Shown in pieces: positions 47,051 through 54,104 of a DNA stretch of 64,000 nucleotides. The notes under the pieces are model-generated. The model ran no database searches. It saw only the letters and a program-made list of their open reading frames with translations, and had not been told where the DNA came from. The stretch comes from Allobosea sp. CS1GBMeth4 (GTDB taxonomy: Bacteria > Pseudomonadota > Alphaproteobacteria > Rhizobiales > Beijerinckiaceae). How positions within the stretch are numbered: the stretch's first letter is position 1; each line of letters starts with the position of its first letter. The DNA is taken from positions 160,494 through 224,493 of the forward strand of contig NZ_FYAS01000031.1 in assembly GCF_900185715.1 (NCBI RefSeq), given 5' to 3'. The position numbers and the translations under genes are program-made.

Positions 47051-49090
47051 TTATCCCAGCGGGTCCTCGCCCCGCTCCGCCCGCTCGCGCAGATAGTCCT
47101 CGGTGGTGCGCACCGGCGGGCGCTGCGGCGAGAGATGCGGGTCGAAGCTCTCATTGACCACGGCCTCGACGCGGCAATCCTCGCACATGCGCAGGATCGA
47201 TGCCCGCTTCGCCCCTTCGCCGGCGAACATCCAGTGCTTGTTCTCGAGCCTGGCCGCGATCTTCTCGATCGTGCTGCGGACGCCGAAGGGCCTGGCGCAG
47301 GCGATGCAGTGGAACGGCTCCTCCTGCTTGACGATCCGGCGGCCGCCTTTCCAGGCGTCGAAATCGACGCGCGGCTCCAGCGTGATCACCTTCTCCGGGC
47401 AGGTCGCGGCGCAGAGCCCACATTGCACGCAGAGATCCTCCTGGAAGCTCAGCGTCGGGCGCTCCGGATCGTCGCCGAGCGCGCTCACCGGGCAGGCCGA
47501 GACGCAGGCGAGGCAGAGCGTGCAGCCCTCCGTGTCGACATGGACCGTGCCGAACGGCGCCCGCGGCGGCATAGCCATGCTCGCGACCGGCGCCGGGGCG
47601 GCGGCGTGCAGTTCGGCGATGGTCTGGCGCAGCAGCGGCCGTCCCGTTCCCATCGGCCGGAAGCGGGCGGGCCGCATGGCGCTCGCCCCGGGTGAGACCT
47701 TCGCGAGGGCGGCGGCCAGCAGGTCGGGATCGTCGGTTTCGATCAAGGCGGCGCGGGCTTCGCCGAAACCGAGCGCGCCGGCCAGCGCATTGGCATAGTC
47801 GAGATTGCGCTGCAGGCCGGACAGGTCGTGCTTCGGCTTCGCCCGGCCGAGCACACGGATGGCGGAGGCGCCGAAGGCGAGCGCCGCGGCGAAGCTCTCC
47901 AGACCGAGCTGCGTGATCTCGTTGACGCGCAGGGGCAGGACGCGCGCCGGCAGGCCGGCGCCGTGGCGGGCGAGCGCGTCGATCAGCGGCTCGCCATGGT
48001 CGCCGTCATGCAGCAGCAAGACAGCCTCGCGCCCGCCTGCCTCGGCATAGGTCACGAGCAGCGTCCGCAGCTTGCGCAGCAGAGCGTCGGCCGACGGCAG
48101 CGCATAGGTGACCGCGCCGGTCGGGCAGACGGCGGCGCAGGCGCCGCAGCCGGCGCAGACCTCGGCCGAGATCGCGACATGGTCACCCGCCGGGGTGATC
48201 GCGCCGGTGGGGCAGAGCTCGAGGCAGCGTGTGCAGCCCGTCTTCTGCGAGCGCGCATGGGCGCAGAGCCCTTCGTTCAGGGCGACATAGGCCGGTTTGT
48301 CGAACTCCCCGACCAGCCCGCTCGCCTGGAAGGCGAGCCGCTCGATCGCGGCCGGATCGCGCGGATCGGCGCGCAGATAGCCGGCGCGCAGCTCGCCCGC
48401 CGGGAAGAGCGGGGTGCCGCCGGAGACGTCGATGACGAGGTCGCATTGCGAGACCGCGCCGTCGCGCGGCGCCTCGAAGGCGAGCTTGCCGCGCGAGGAA
48501 GGGCTCGGGGCGGCATAGTCGTTGACGGTGAGCTCGAAGGCGCCGAGCCAGCCGCTCGCCTGCGCGACCGTGCCCTTCAGCACCGGGAAGTCGTCGGTAC
48601 GCGGCGGCGCGATCTCGTCCGGCCGCGACAGCAGCACGGTGACGTCGAGATGGTCGGCGAGGCGCCGGGCGAGGGAAATCGCGACCTCGTCACGGCCATA
48701 GATCAGCGCGACGCCCTTGCTCGCCAGGGTGGTGAAGGAGGCCGGCGGCATCGGCTCGCTCGCGGCGGCGAGCAGGGCCGCCATCTTCGGCCCGGCCGCC
48801 CGCGCCTCGTCCGACCAGCCGGCATGTTCGCGGATGTTCGCGAAGCTGAGATCGCCGGCGTAATCGAGGTCTGCAGCAATCTCTTCAAAGAGCGGCGCTT
48901 CCTGCGTGCAGGCGACGGTGATGGCCTCGCTCTGGCCGAGCATGGCGCGGAAGCGGTCGATCTGGCTGCGGCAGAGATGTCGATGCTCACTGACCTCGGC
49001 ACCGCCGCAGCCGCGCCGGATCGCCGAGCCGTCCAGCGGCATCGTGTCCTCGCACGAGCAGATCATCAGCGTGCGGGCGACATCGGTCAT
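47051..49090 (-). CDS. Large multi-cluster 4Fe-4S protein linked to formate dehydrogenase
   Basis: A 679-residue polyferredoxin-like protein. The N-terminus has CSCEDTMPLDG, CGG and HLCRSQIDRF cysteines. A first pair of 4Fe-4S motifs lies near residue 285-320 (CTRCLELCPTG, CAGCGACAAVCPTG), and a second near 520-575 (CTLCLACVSACPVS, CVQCGLCAATCPEK). C-terminal CX2C pairs follow (HCIACARPFG, CEDCRVEAVV). No signal peptide is seen, so it is cytoplasmic. It is divergent from the FDH accessory genes, and homologues sit at FDH loci elsewhere, so electron supply or cluster transfer for FDH maturation is likely; the reaction is unproven. ATG 49090. Confidence 0.87.
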   Translation of the reverse strand: MTDVARTLMICSCEDTMPLDGSAIRRGCGGAEVSEHRHLCRSQIDRFRAMLGQSEAITVACTQEAPLFEEIAADLDYAGDLSFANIREHAGWSDEARAAGPKMAALLAAASEPMPPASFTTLASKGVALIYGRDEVAISLARRLADHLDVTVLLSRPDEIAPPRTDDFPVLKGTVAQASGWLGAFELTVNDYAAPSPSSRGKLAFEAPRDGAVSQCDLVIDVSGGTPLFPAGELRAGYLRADPRDPAAIERLAFQASGLVGEFDKPAYVALNEGLCAHARSQKTGCTRCLELCPTGAITPAGDHVAISAEVCAGCGACAAVCPTGAVTYALPSADALLRKLRTLLVTYAEAGGREAVLLLHDGDHGEPLIDALARHGAGLPARVLPLRVNEITQLGLESFAAALAFGASAIRVLGRAKPKHDLSGLQRNLDYANALAGALGFGEARAALIETDDPDLLAAALAKVSPGASAMRPARFRPMGTGRPLLRQTIAELHAAAPAPVASMAMPPRAPFGTVHVDTEGCTLCLACVSACPVSALGDDPERPTLSFQEDLCVQCGLCAATCPEKVITLEPRVDFDAWKGGRRIVKQEEPFHCIACARPFGVRSTIEKIAARLENKHWMFAGEGAKRASILRMCEDCRVEAVVNESFDPHLSPQRPPVRTTEDYLRERAERGEDPLG

Positions 49091-49178
49091 CTTGCATCCG
49101 TCCTAACGATCGCCGCAGCGTCTCTCATCGCGCTTGCGATACTTCCTTCTTATATGGAATTGGAATGGCTCCAAGGAA

Positions 49179-49210
49179 GCAAGCCTCTCCCTTGGCAAGC
49201 CTCTCCCTTG
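49179..49210. repeat. 16-bp exact tandem duplication
   Basis: GCAAGCCTCTCCCTTG occurs twice back to back (49179-49194 and 49195-49210), immediately before the likely start region of the DUF4444 gene. It is short and may reflect a recent slippage event. Confidence 0.85.
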
Positions 49211-49212
49211 GA

Positions 49213-49977
49213 ATGAGACGGCGGGCGCGGATGATGACGGCAGGACCGGTCGGTCGGGACGATCTCAGGCGCGGGCCGGTGCTGCCGCCCGGGTTTTCGC
49301 TCGTCACCCTGCGCGAATCCGGCGATGCCTTCGCCCATGCGCAGGCGATCGCGGCGCAAGCCGGCGCGGCGACCCTGGTCTGGGTGCGACGTTTCGACAT
49401 CGTCGAGTTCGCGGTGGTGCTCGAGCCGGACGCCATCCTCGCCGAGGCGAGACTCGCCCATTACCTCGCCATGAACGCGCTGGCGGATGCGCTCGCGGTC
49501 CACTCGCCGCCGGAGCGCCCGGTGCTGTTCCGCTGGCCGGATGCGCTGACCTACGATCTCGGTCTGATCGGCGGCGGCCGCCTCGCATGGCCGGCGGGAT
49601 GTCCGGAGAACCAGGTGCCCGACTGGCTCGTCTTCGGCGCGATGGTGCGGGCGACGACGATGTCGCCGTTCGAGCTCGGCCAGACCGGCGTCGGCATGGC
49701 GGAGGAAGGGTTCGAGGAGGTCGACGCCGTCGACCTGATCGAGGCCTTCTGCCGCCATCTCATGCTGGGCGTCAGCCGCTGGCAGGAGGAGGGCGCCCGC
49801 GCGGCTGTGCGGCGCTGGCTCGACCGGCTCGAGAAGGTCGTGGGCGTGCGCCACGGCATCGAGCCGAACGGCGATCTGGTCGCGACCTCGCAGCACGGAA
49901 CCGAGCGCCGGGGCCTGGTCGAGGCGCTGGCCAGGGTCGACTGGCTAGACCGCGACAGCGGAGCGCCGAAGCTGTGA
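49213..49977 (+). CDS. Biotin/lipoate protein ligase-like protein (DUF4444)
   Basis: A 254-residue protein with a BPL/LplA-like catalytic fold: LPPGFSLVTLRESGDAFAHA, TLVWVRRFDIVEFAVVLEP, LAHYLAMNALADAL and GLIGGGRLAWP resemble substrate-binding parts of the family, plus the C-terminal DUF4444 segment (GVRHGIEPNGDLVATSQHGTERRGLV). Its target is unknown; no biotin or lipoyl domain protein is encoded nearby, so it may modify or scaffold an FDH assembly factor. The start is uncertain: ATG 49213, 49231 and 49234 are all in frame. It opens the FDH accessory run on the plus strand. Confidence 0.75.
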   Translation: MRRRARMMTAGPVGRDDLRRGPVLPPGFSLVTLRESGDAFAHAQAIAAQAGAATLVWVRRFDIVEFAVVLEPDAILAEARLAHYLAMNALADALAVHSPPERPVLFRWPDALTYDLGLIGGGRLAWPAGCPENQVPDWLVFGAMVRATTMSPFELGQTGVGMAEEGFEEVDAVDLIEAFCRHLMLGVSRWQEEGARAAVRRWLDRLEKVVGVRHGIEPNGDLVATSQHGTERRGLVEALARVDWLDRDSGAPKL

Positions 49978-49984
49978 GCGCCAT

Positions 49985-50073
49985 CGTCATTGCGAGGGGT
50001 GAAGCGACGAAGCAATCCAGAGGCGGCAGCGCTCTACGTCCCCCTGGATCGCTTCGCTGCGCTCGCAATGACG
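49985..50073. repeat. Palindromic intergenic repeat, family F (CGTCATTGCGAGG type)
   Basis: CGTCATTGCGAGGGGTGAAGCGACGAAGCAATCCAG pairs with CTGGATCGCTTCGCTGCGCTCGCAATGACG. The element is widespread in related genomes. It lies within the accessory-gene run, between DUF4444 and DUF6505. Confidence 0.88.
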
Positions 50074-50095
50074 GGCAATGCGGAGGTGCTGTTGC

Positions 50096-50647
50096 ATGAG
50101 CACCCTCAAGCTCCCGCGCGCCATTCGGCTCGACCCGTCGGACACTTTCGTGTTCCGCAGGGCGGCGGAGCCCGGCGAATGGCTCGTCCCCGGCTCCTTC
50201 CTGTTCCCTCCGGAGCGCGTCGCCGAACTCGACCCCAAGGGGCGCGTCGCCTTCCGCTCCGGTTTCCTCGGCGTCGCGAGCTTCGGCTGGAGCACGCTCG
50301 CGGTCGTCACCGAAGCCACTGCGGAGGAGCGCGAGCAGGCGGTGGAGCAACTGGCGACGCAATTCCTCGCGAAGCTCGGCGCGCCCGATCGCGCTGCCGC
50401 CCATGCCGCCGCGCAGGAGGAGATCGCCTTCGCCGCCTCGCTCTGCGATCATCCGCCGCAGACCCTGCTCGCTTTGCACCGCACGGTCGAAGAGGGTGAG
50501 ATCCGCGAGCGCTTCCGGACTCTGATGCCGCGCGGCGAGCAGCCCCCGGATGCTTTCCGCGCCTTCGACTTCCTCGAGGTCGAGGGCGAAGACGAGCCGC
50601 ACGAGCATGTCGATCTGATGCAACTGATGAGGAGCGCGCCGCGATGA
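50096..50647 (+). CDS. DUF6505 family protein (FDH locus)
   Basis: A 183-residue cytoplasmic protein of unknown function. It begins STLKLPRAIRLDPSDTFVFRRAAEPGEWLVPGSFLF and has a helical C-terminal half with an acidic stretch (EVEGEDEPHEHVDL). Family name DUF6505 is from memory of FDH loci in related bacteria. CGGAGGT precedes ATG 50096, deciding the start. It overlaps the next gene by four bases (ATGA). Confidence 0.78.
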   Translation: MSTLKLPRAIRLDPSDTFVFRRAAEPGEWLVPGSFLFPPERVAELDPKGRVAFRSGFLGVASFGWSTLAVVTEATAEEREQAVEQLATQFLAKLGAPDRAAAHAAAQEEIAFAASLCDHPPQTLLALHRTVEEGEIRERFRTLMPRGEQPPDAFRAFDFLEVEGEDEPHEHVDLMQLMRSAPR

Positions 50648-51654
50648 CCCATTTCTGGGCGAGTTCCGGCCATCTCCTGCTCGATCGCGAGCCGGGCGGC
50701 GGCCTCGTCGTCACCGACGAGTTCCTCAAGGCCTATCTGGCGCGGCCGGAGCTGCTGCCGCCGGAGGAGGCCTGTCCGGCCGAGCGGGCGCTGCATGCCA
50801 GGCTGATGGCGGAGCCGCAGGCCGAAGTCGCCGAGCGCGAGATCGCCGCCATCGCCGACGCCGATGCCCGCGAGAACTGGCGCTTCCTGCTCGGCTGGCG
50901 TGAGCGGCTGCTGGCGGCGCCGACCCTGCAGGGCGCCTATGCCGGCATCGTCCGCGGCGGCGCGGCCGGCATCCCGCCGGTCTTCCTCGACCAGCTCGTC
51001 CACGTCATCCTGCGTGCTGCGCTCGACGAGGAGAGCGACCCCTTCGTGGTCCGCGCCGCCGAATGCCTGTTCCGGCCGCAGCGCGCCACCCTCCATGACA
51101 ACACGATCCTGCTCGCCGACGCCGAGATGATCGAAGGCCACGAGGCCGACCGGCACGCTTCGCCCCTGCTCGCCATGCTGGGCGGCCCGGCGGTGACGTC
51201 GCTCGACATCCTCAAGCCGGCCGATGCCGAGCGCTACTGGCAGCGCTCCGACGCTTTCGACATGGTGCTCGACCTCGGCGGCAAGCCCTCGGGGCGGGCG
51301 GCGCTCGGCAGGGCGATCGCGCATTGGATCCGGCAGATCCACGGCATCTCCGCCGAGATCGAAGCCGTCGAGAATGTGCGCGACGCCGACTGGCGCTGGT
51401 TCGTCGGCCTCGATGCGCAGGCGACCGCGCTCGGCAACGCGCTCTGGCGCGGCGAGACGCTCGACGCGGACCAGGCCTCGCGCCTGATCGCGCTCTACCG
51501 GCTGACCCTGCCGCGGGAGGTGCCGGTGCTGCCGGCGGCCAAGGGAGCCCCTATCTATCTCATGCTGGCGATGGACGGCGACCGGATCGTCAGGATGAAG
51601 CCGCAGAACCTGGTGACGGGCCTGCCGCTCGCCGCGCACGAGATGGCGAACTGA
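50644..51654 (+). CDS. DUF6352 family protein (FDH locus)
   Basis: A 336-residue protein, mostly helical, starting MTHFWASSGHLLLDRE. Conserved-looking segments are FLKAYLARPEL, FLDQLVHVILRAALDEESDPF and DPFVVRAAECLFRPQRATLHDNTILLADAE. No catalytic motif is recognisable and no signal peptide or membrane span is seen. The DUF6352 label rests on family memory. Its overlap with DUF6505 and 11-base gap to DUF3305 place it in the same transcript as the FDH structural genes, suggesting an assembly function. Confidence 0.78.
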   Translation: MTHFWASSGHLLLDREPGGGLVVTDEFLKAYLARPELLPPEEACPAERALHARLMAEPQAEVAEREIAAIADADARENWRFLLGWRERLLAAPTLQGAYAGIVRGGAAGIPPVFLDQLVHVILRAALDEESDPFVVRAAECLFRPQRATLHDNTILLADAEMIEGHEADRHASPLLAMLGGPAVTSLDILKPADAERYWQRSDAFDMVLDLGGKPSGRAALGRAIAHWIRQIHGISAEIEAVENVRDADWRWFVGLDAQATALGNALWRGETLDADQASRLIALYRLTLPREVPVLPAAKGAPIYLMLAMDGDRIVRMKPQNLVTGLPLAAHEMAN

Positions 51655-51665
51655 AGGAGGTCCGC

Positions 51666-52175
51666 ATGGCCCAGCAGCATCACGAGGTCGGCGTGGTGGT
51701 CGAGCGGCGCAAGCTCGACTCGCCCTGGGCCGACCATGCCTGGACGCCGATCGCGGTGCTGCCGGAGCCGCCACCGCTGGCGCCCTGGAGCCGGCTCGCC
51801 GGCGACGACGAGCGGGCGCAATTCTATCTCGGCTCCACCGTGCTGACGCTGCATTCGGTCGACACCGCCCATTTCCGCGAGAATTTTGCGACGGGCCAGG
51901 CCAGGCTCTGGGTCTCGGTCCGCCCGACCGGGATCGAGCCGGCGCTGGAACTGGTCGGGGTCACTGCCGACCCGTCCGAGGGCGAGGTCTTCCTCGAGAA
52001 TGTCGACGACATCGTCGAGGCCGTGCCGATGCCGGCCGCGATCGCCGAGGCCGTGCTCGCCTTCTTCGGGGCGCACCATGTCGAGCGCGAATTCGTCAAG
52101 CGCCAGCGCACCGAGCACGACCCGCGCAAGGGCGGGCCACGGCCGCGTCCGGGCATCGATCGCGGGGGCGACTGA
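51666..52175 (+). CDS. DUF3305 domain protein (FDH accessory)
   Basis: A 169-residue cytoplasmic protein beginning HHEVGVVVERRKLDSPWADHAWTPIAVLPEP, the DUF3305 hallmark, with a beta-rich middle and a basic C-terminus (FVKRQRTEHDPRKGGPRPRPG). DUF3305 and DUF3306 are consistently neighbours of periplasmic FDH genes across proteobacteria, but their function is not known. A perfect GAAGGAGGT ribosome-binding site fixes ATG 51666. The stop overlaps the next start by one base. Confidence 0.88.
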   Translation: MAQQHHEVGVVVERRKLDSPWADHAWTPIAVLPEPPPLAPWSRLAGDDERAQFYLGSTVLTLHSVDTAHFRENFATGQARLWVSVRPTGIEPALELVGVTADPSEGEVFLENVDDIVEAVPMPAAIAEAVLAFFGAHHVEREFVKRQRTEHDPRKGGPRPRPGIDRGGD

Positions 52176-52972
52176 TGGCGCGGGGGGATGACGACAAGCG
52201 GGACGAAGGCTTCCTCGGCCGCTGGGCGCGCCGCAAGCGCGAGGCGCAGAATCGCGACCAGCCCTCTCCCCCCTTGTGGGGGGAGGGGGGTATGCCGCCC
52301 TCGACGAATGTCCACCCTGGCTCGGCCGAACTGTCCGCGATACCTCCCTCGCACCCCTCCCTCACAAGGGAGGAGGGCTCCCACGCCGACCCCGAACCCG
52401 AGATGGTCGAGCCGCCTTCGCTCGATCTCGTCGACAAGGATTTCGACCTCGCGCACTGGCTGAAGCAGAACGTGCCGGAGGACTGGAAGCTCAAGGCGCT
52501 GCGCCGCGCCTGGGAGAGCGATCCCGCGATCGCGGGCTATCAGGATCCGGCGCGCGATTATGCGCTCGACTGGAACATACCGGGCGGCGCGCCGGGCTAC
52601 GGGCCGCTCAGCGAGTCGGACAATGTCGAGGAGATGCTGGCCAACATCTTCGGCAAGCCGGCCGAAAACCCGAAGGCCGAGCCCGCTTCGGCGGGCGAGG
52701 CGGTGCGTAACGATGCCGCAGATATTCGACCTTCGTCTAATGAGCCCGAGACAGTCGATTCTGTTGCGTTGCAACATAAGCCGGGTGCGCCTGACGAGGC
52801 GGCGGAATCGCCCCTGATCGAGGGCGCAAGGGAATCTCGAAATACCGGCGAAAACCCGGCGAAATTCGAATCTCTGCCAAGCGGCGAATCTGTTGCGCCG
52901 CAAAATCCGGCCGGAACCGGGTCGGCCCTGCCGCGTCAGAGGCGGCGCGGCGGCGGCGCCACTCCGCTCTGA
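52175..52972 (+). CDS. DUF3306 domain protein (FDH accessory) carrying an in-frame repeat
   Basis: A 265-residue protein. Conserved DUF3306 parts are EGFLGRWARRKREAQ (residues 10-25) and DFDLAHWLKQNVPEDWKLKALRRAWESDP (about 89-118). Between them, residues about 29-69 are encoded by a palindromic element (52260-52380) and read as PPLWGEGG ... PSHPSLTREEG, unlike any family sequence. The C-terminal third (from residue 165) is a low-complexity acidic tail rich in Ala, Glu and Pro, ending PRQRRRGGG. Start ATG 52175 overlaps DUF3305's stop. The role in FDH assembly is unknown. Confidence 0.86.
   Translation: MARGDDDKRDEGFLGRWARRKREAQNRDQPSPPLWGEGGMPPSTNVHPGSAELSAIPPSHPSLTREEGSHADPEPEMVEPPSLDLVDKDFDLAHWLKQNVPEDWKLKALRRAWESDPAIAGYQDPARDYALDWNIPGGAPGYGPLSESDNVEEMLANIFGKPAENPKAEPASAGEAVRNDAADIRPSSNEPETVDSVALQHKPGAPDEAAESPLIEGARESRNTGENPAKFESLPSGESVAPQNPAGTGSALPRQRRRGGGATPL
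52260..52380. repeat. Palindromic repeat, family E, inside the DUF3306 coding sequence
   Basis: CCCTCTCCCCCCTTGTGGGG... and ...CCCCTCCCTCACAAGGGAGGAGGG form the arms, as in the intergenic element at 31294-31419. The reading frame continues through it without a stop, adding about 40 residues between two conserved parts of DUF3306. Confidence 0.82.
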
Positions 52973-53078
52973 GCTTCAGTTGAGAACAATTGCAATCTAG
53001 GGCGATAAGGTCTCATTATCACCGCGCGTTCCGGCACGTCCGAGAGTGCCGCGGCGGATTGGGAGACGACGTCAGTCT

Positions 53079-53873
53079 ATGCGTGACCAGGCTCTGGAAC
53101 GGGCGATCGGAGCGGCCGGCGGCGTGCGTGCGCTGGCTCGGGCGGTCGGCGTCTCGCAGCCGGCGATCTCGAGCTGGAAGCGCGTCCCGGCCGATCGCGT
53201 GCTCTCCGTCGAGGCCTCGACCGGCATTCCGCGCAGTGAACTGCGCCCCGACCTCTACCCGGCCGAATCCATCGTCCTGCCGCCAGCCGCCGCGTCCGGG
53301 ACGGACGAGCTCGACGCCGCCCGCGCTGACGAGTTCGAGCTGATCGGCGCGCTGCTCTGGCGCGCGCCGACGGTCGAAACACTCTCTGCCCTGGAAAGCC
53401 TGCGCGGCGACGCCTCGCCGCTGGGCATGGCCCATCTGGCGCTGGCCGAGGCGGCGGCCGAAGCGACGCCCGACCAGGTGCGGGACGAGTTCTTTCGGCT
53501 CTTCATCGGCGTCGGTCGCGGCGAGCTCCTGCCCTACGCCTCCTATTACCTGACCGGCTTCCTGCACGAGCGCCCGCTCGCCCAGGTGCGCGAGGACATG
53601 GGCAAGCTCGGCCTCGCCCGGGCCGAGCGCGTCAGCGAGCCGGAAGACCACATCGCCGTGCTGATGGACATCCAAGCCAGGCTGATCCGCGGCGAGGTCT
53701 CCGGGGAAGGCGTCGACGAGGGCGGCTTCTTCGCCCGCCATATCCGGCCCTGGGCCGACCGCTTCTTCGCCGATCTCGAGACCGCCGAGGCGGCGCGCTT
53801 CTATCGCGCCGTCGGCCGGGTCGGCAGCCTCTACCTATCGATCGAGACGCAGGCTGCGGGCCTGCCCGCATGA
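53079..53873 (+). CDS. TorD-family chaperone with N-terminal helix-turn-helix
   Basis: A 264-residue two-domain protein. Residues 1-57 form a YdaS/Cro-type DNA-binding domain (LERAIGAAGGVRALARAVGVSQPAISSWKRVPADRVL), and residues about 86-264 a TorD chaperone: DEFFRLFIGVGRGELLPYASYYLTGFL and the EPEDHIAVLMDIQ motif. TorD-like chaperones bind the Tat signal of molybdoenzymes and hold the apo-protein until cofactor insertion; the FDH alpha subunit is encoded 232 bases downstream, with a Tat signal. A DNA-binding domain is unusual for a chaperone. ATG 53079; the next gene starts 23 bases after the stop. Confidence 0.9.
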   Translation: MRDQALERAIGAAGGVRALARAVGVSQPAISSWKRVPADRVLSVEASTGIPRSELRPDLYPAESIVLPPAAASGTDELDAARADEFELIGALLWRAPTVETLSALESLRGDASPLGMAHLALAEAAAEATPDQVRDEFFRLFIGVGRGELLPYASYYLTGFLHERPLAQVREDMGKLGLARAERVSEPEDHIAVLMDIQARLIRGEVSGEGVDEGGFFARHIRPWADRFFADLETAEAARFYRAVGRVGSLYLSIETQAAGLPA

Positions 53874-53896
53874 TGCCCGGCACGGAGGGAACGACG

Positions 53897-54091
53897 ATGT
53901 CGCAGGACAACAAGGACGCGCGGCTCGACCGCCGCAACTTCTTCAAGGCGCTCGGCGCCGGCGCGACCGTGGCCGTCGCGCCCGTCGCGGTGACGCCCGC
54001 CGCCGCCGTCGACCCCGGCAAGGACGAGACGAAGGCGCGCTATCGCGAGAGCGATCACGTCAAAGACTTCTACCGCGTCAATCGCTACTGA
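53897..54091 (+). CDS. Formate dehydrogenase-region Tat-target small protein
   Basis: A 64-residue protein beginning MSQDNKDARLDRRNFFKALGAGATVAVAPVAV: a twin-arginine signal (RRNFFK) with a hydrophobic stretch and AAA cleavage region, then about 25 charged residues (KDETKARYRESDHVKDFYRVNRY). It matches the TIGR02811 type of short FDH-region Tat proteins. It may help recruit the FDH complex to the Tat system. CGGAGGGA precedes ATG 53897, which decides against the in-frame ATG at 53870. It is 13 bases before fdhA. Confidence 0.87.
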   Translation: MSQDNKDARLDRRNFFKALGAGATVAVAPVAVTPAAAVDPGKDETKARYRESDHVKDFYRVNRY

Positions 54092-54104
54092 GGAGGCCGG
54101 CGTC

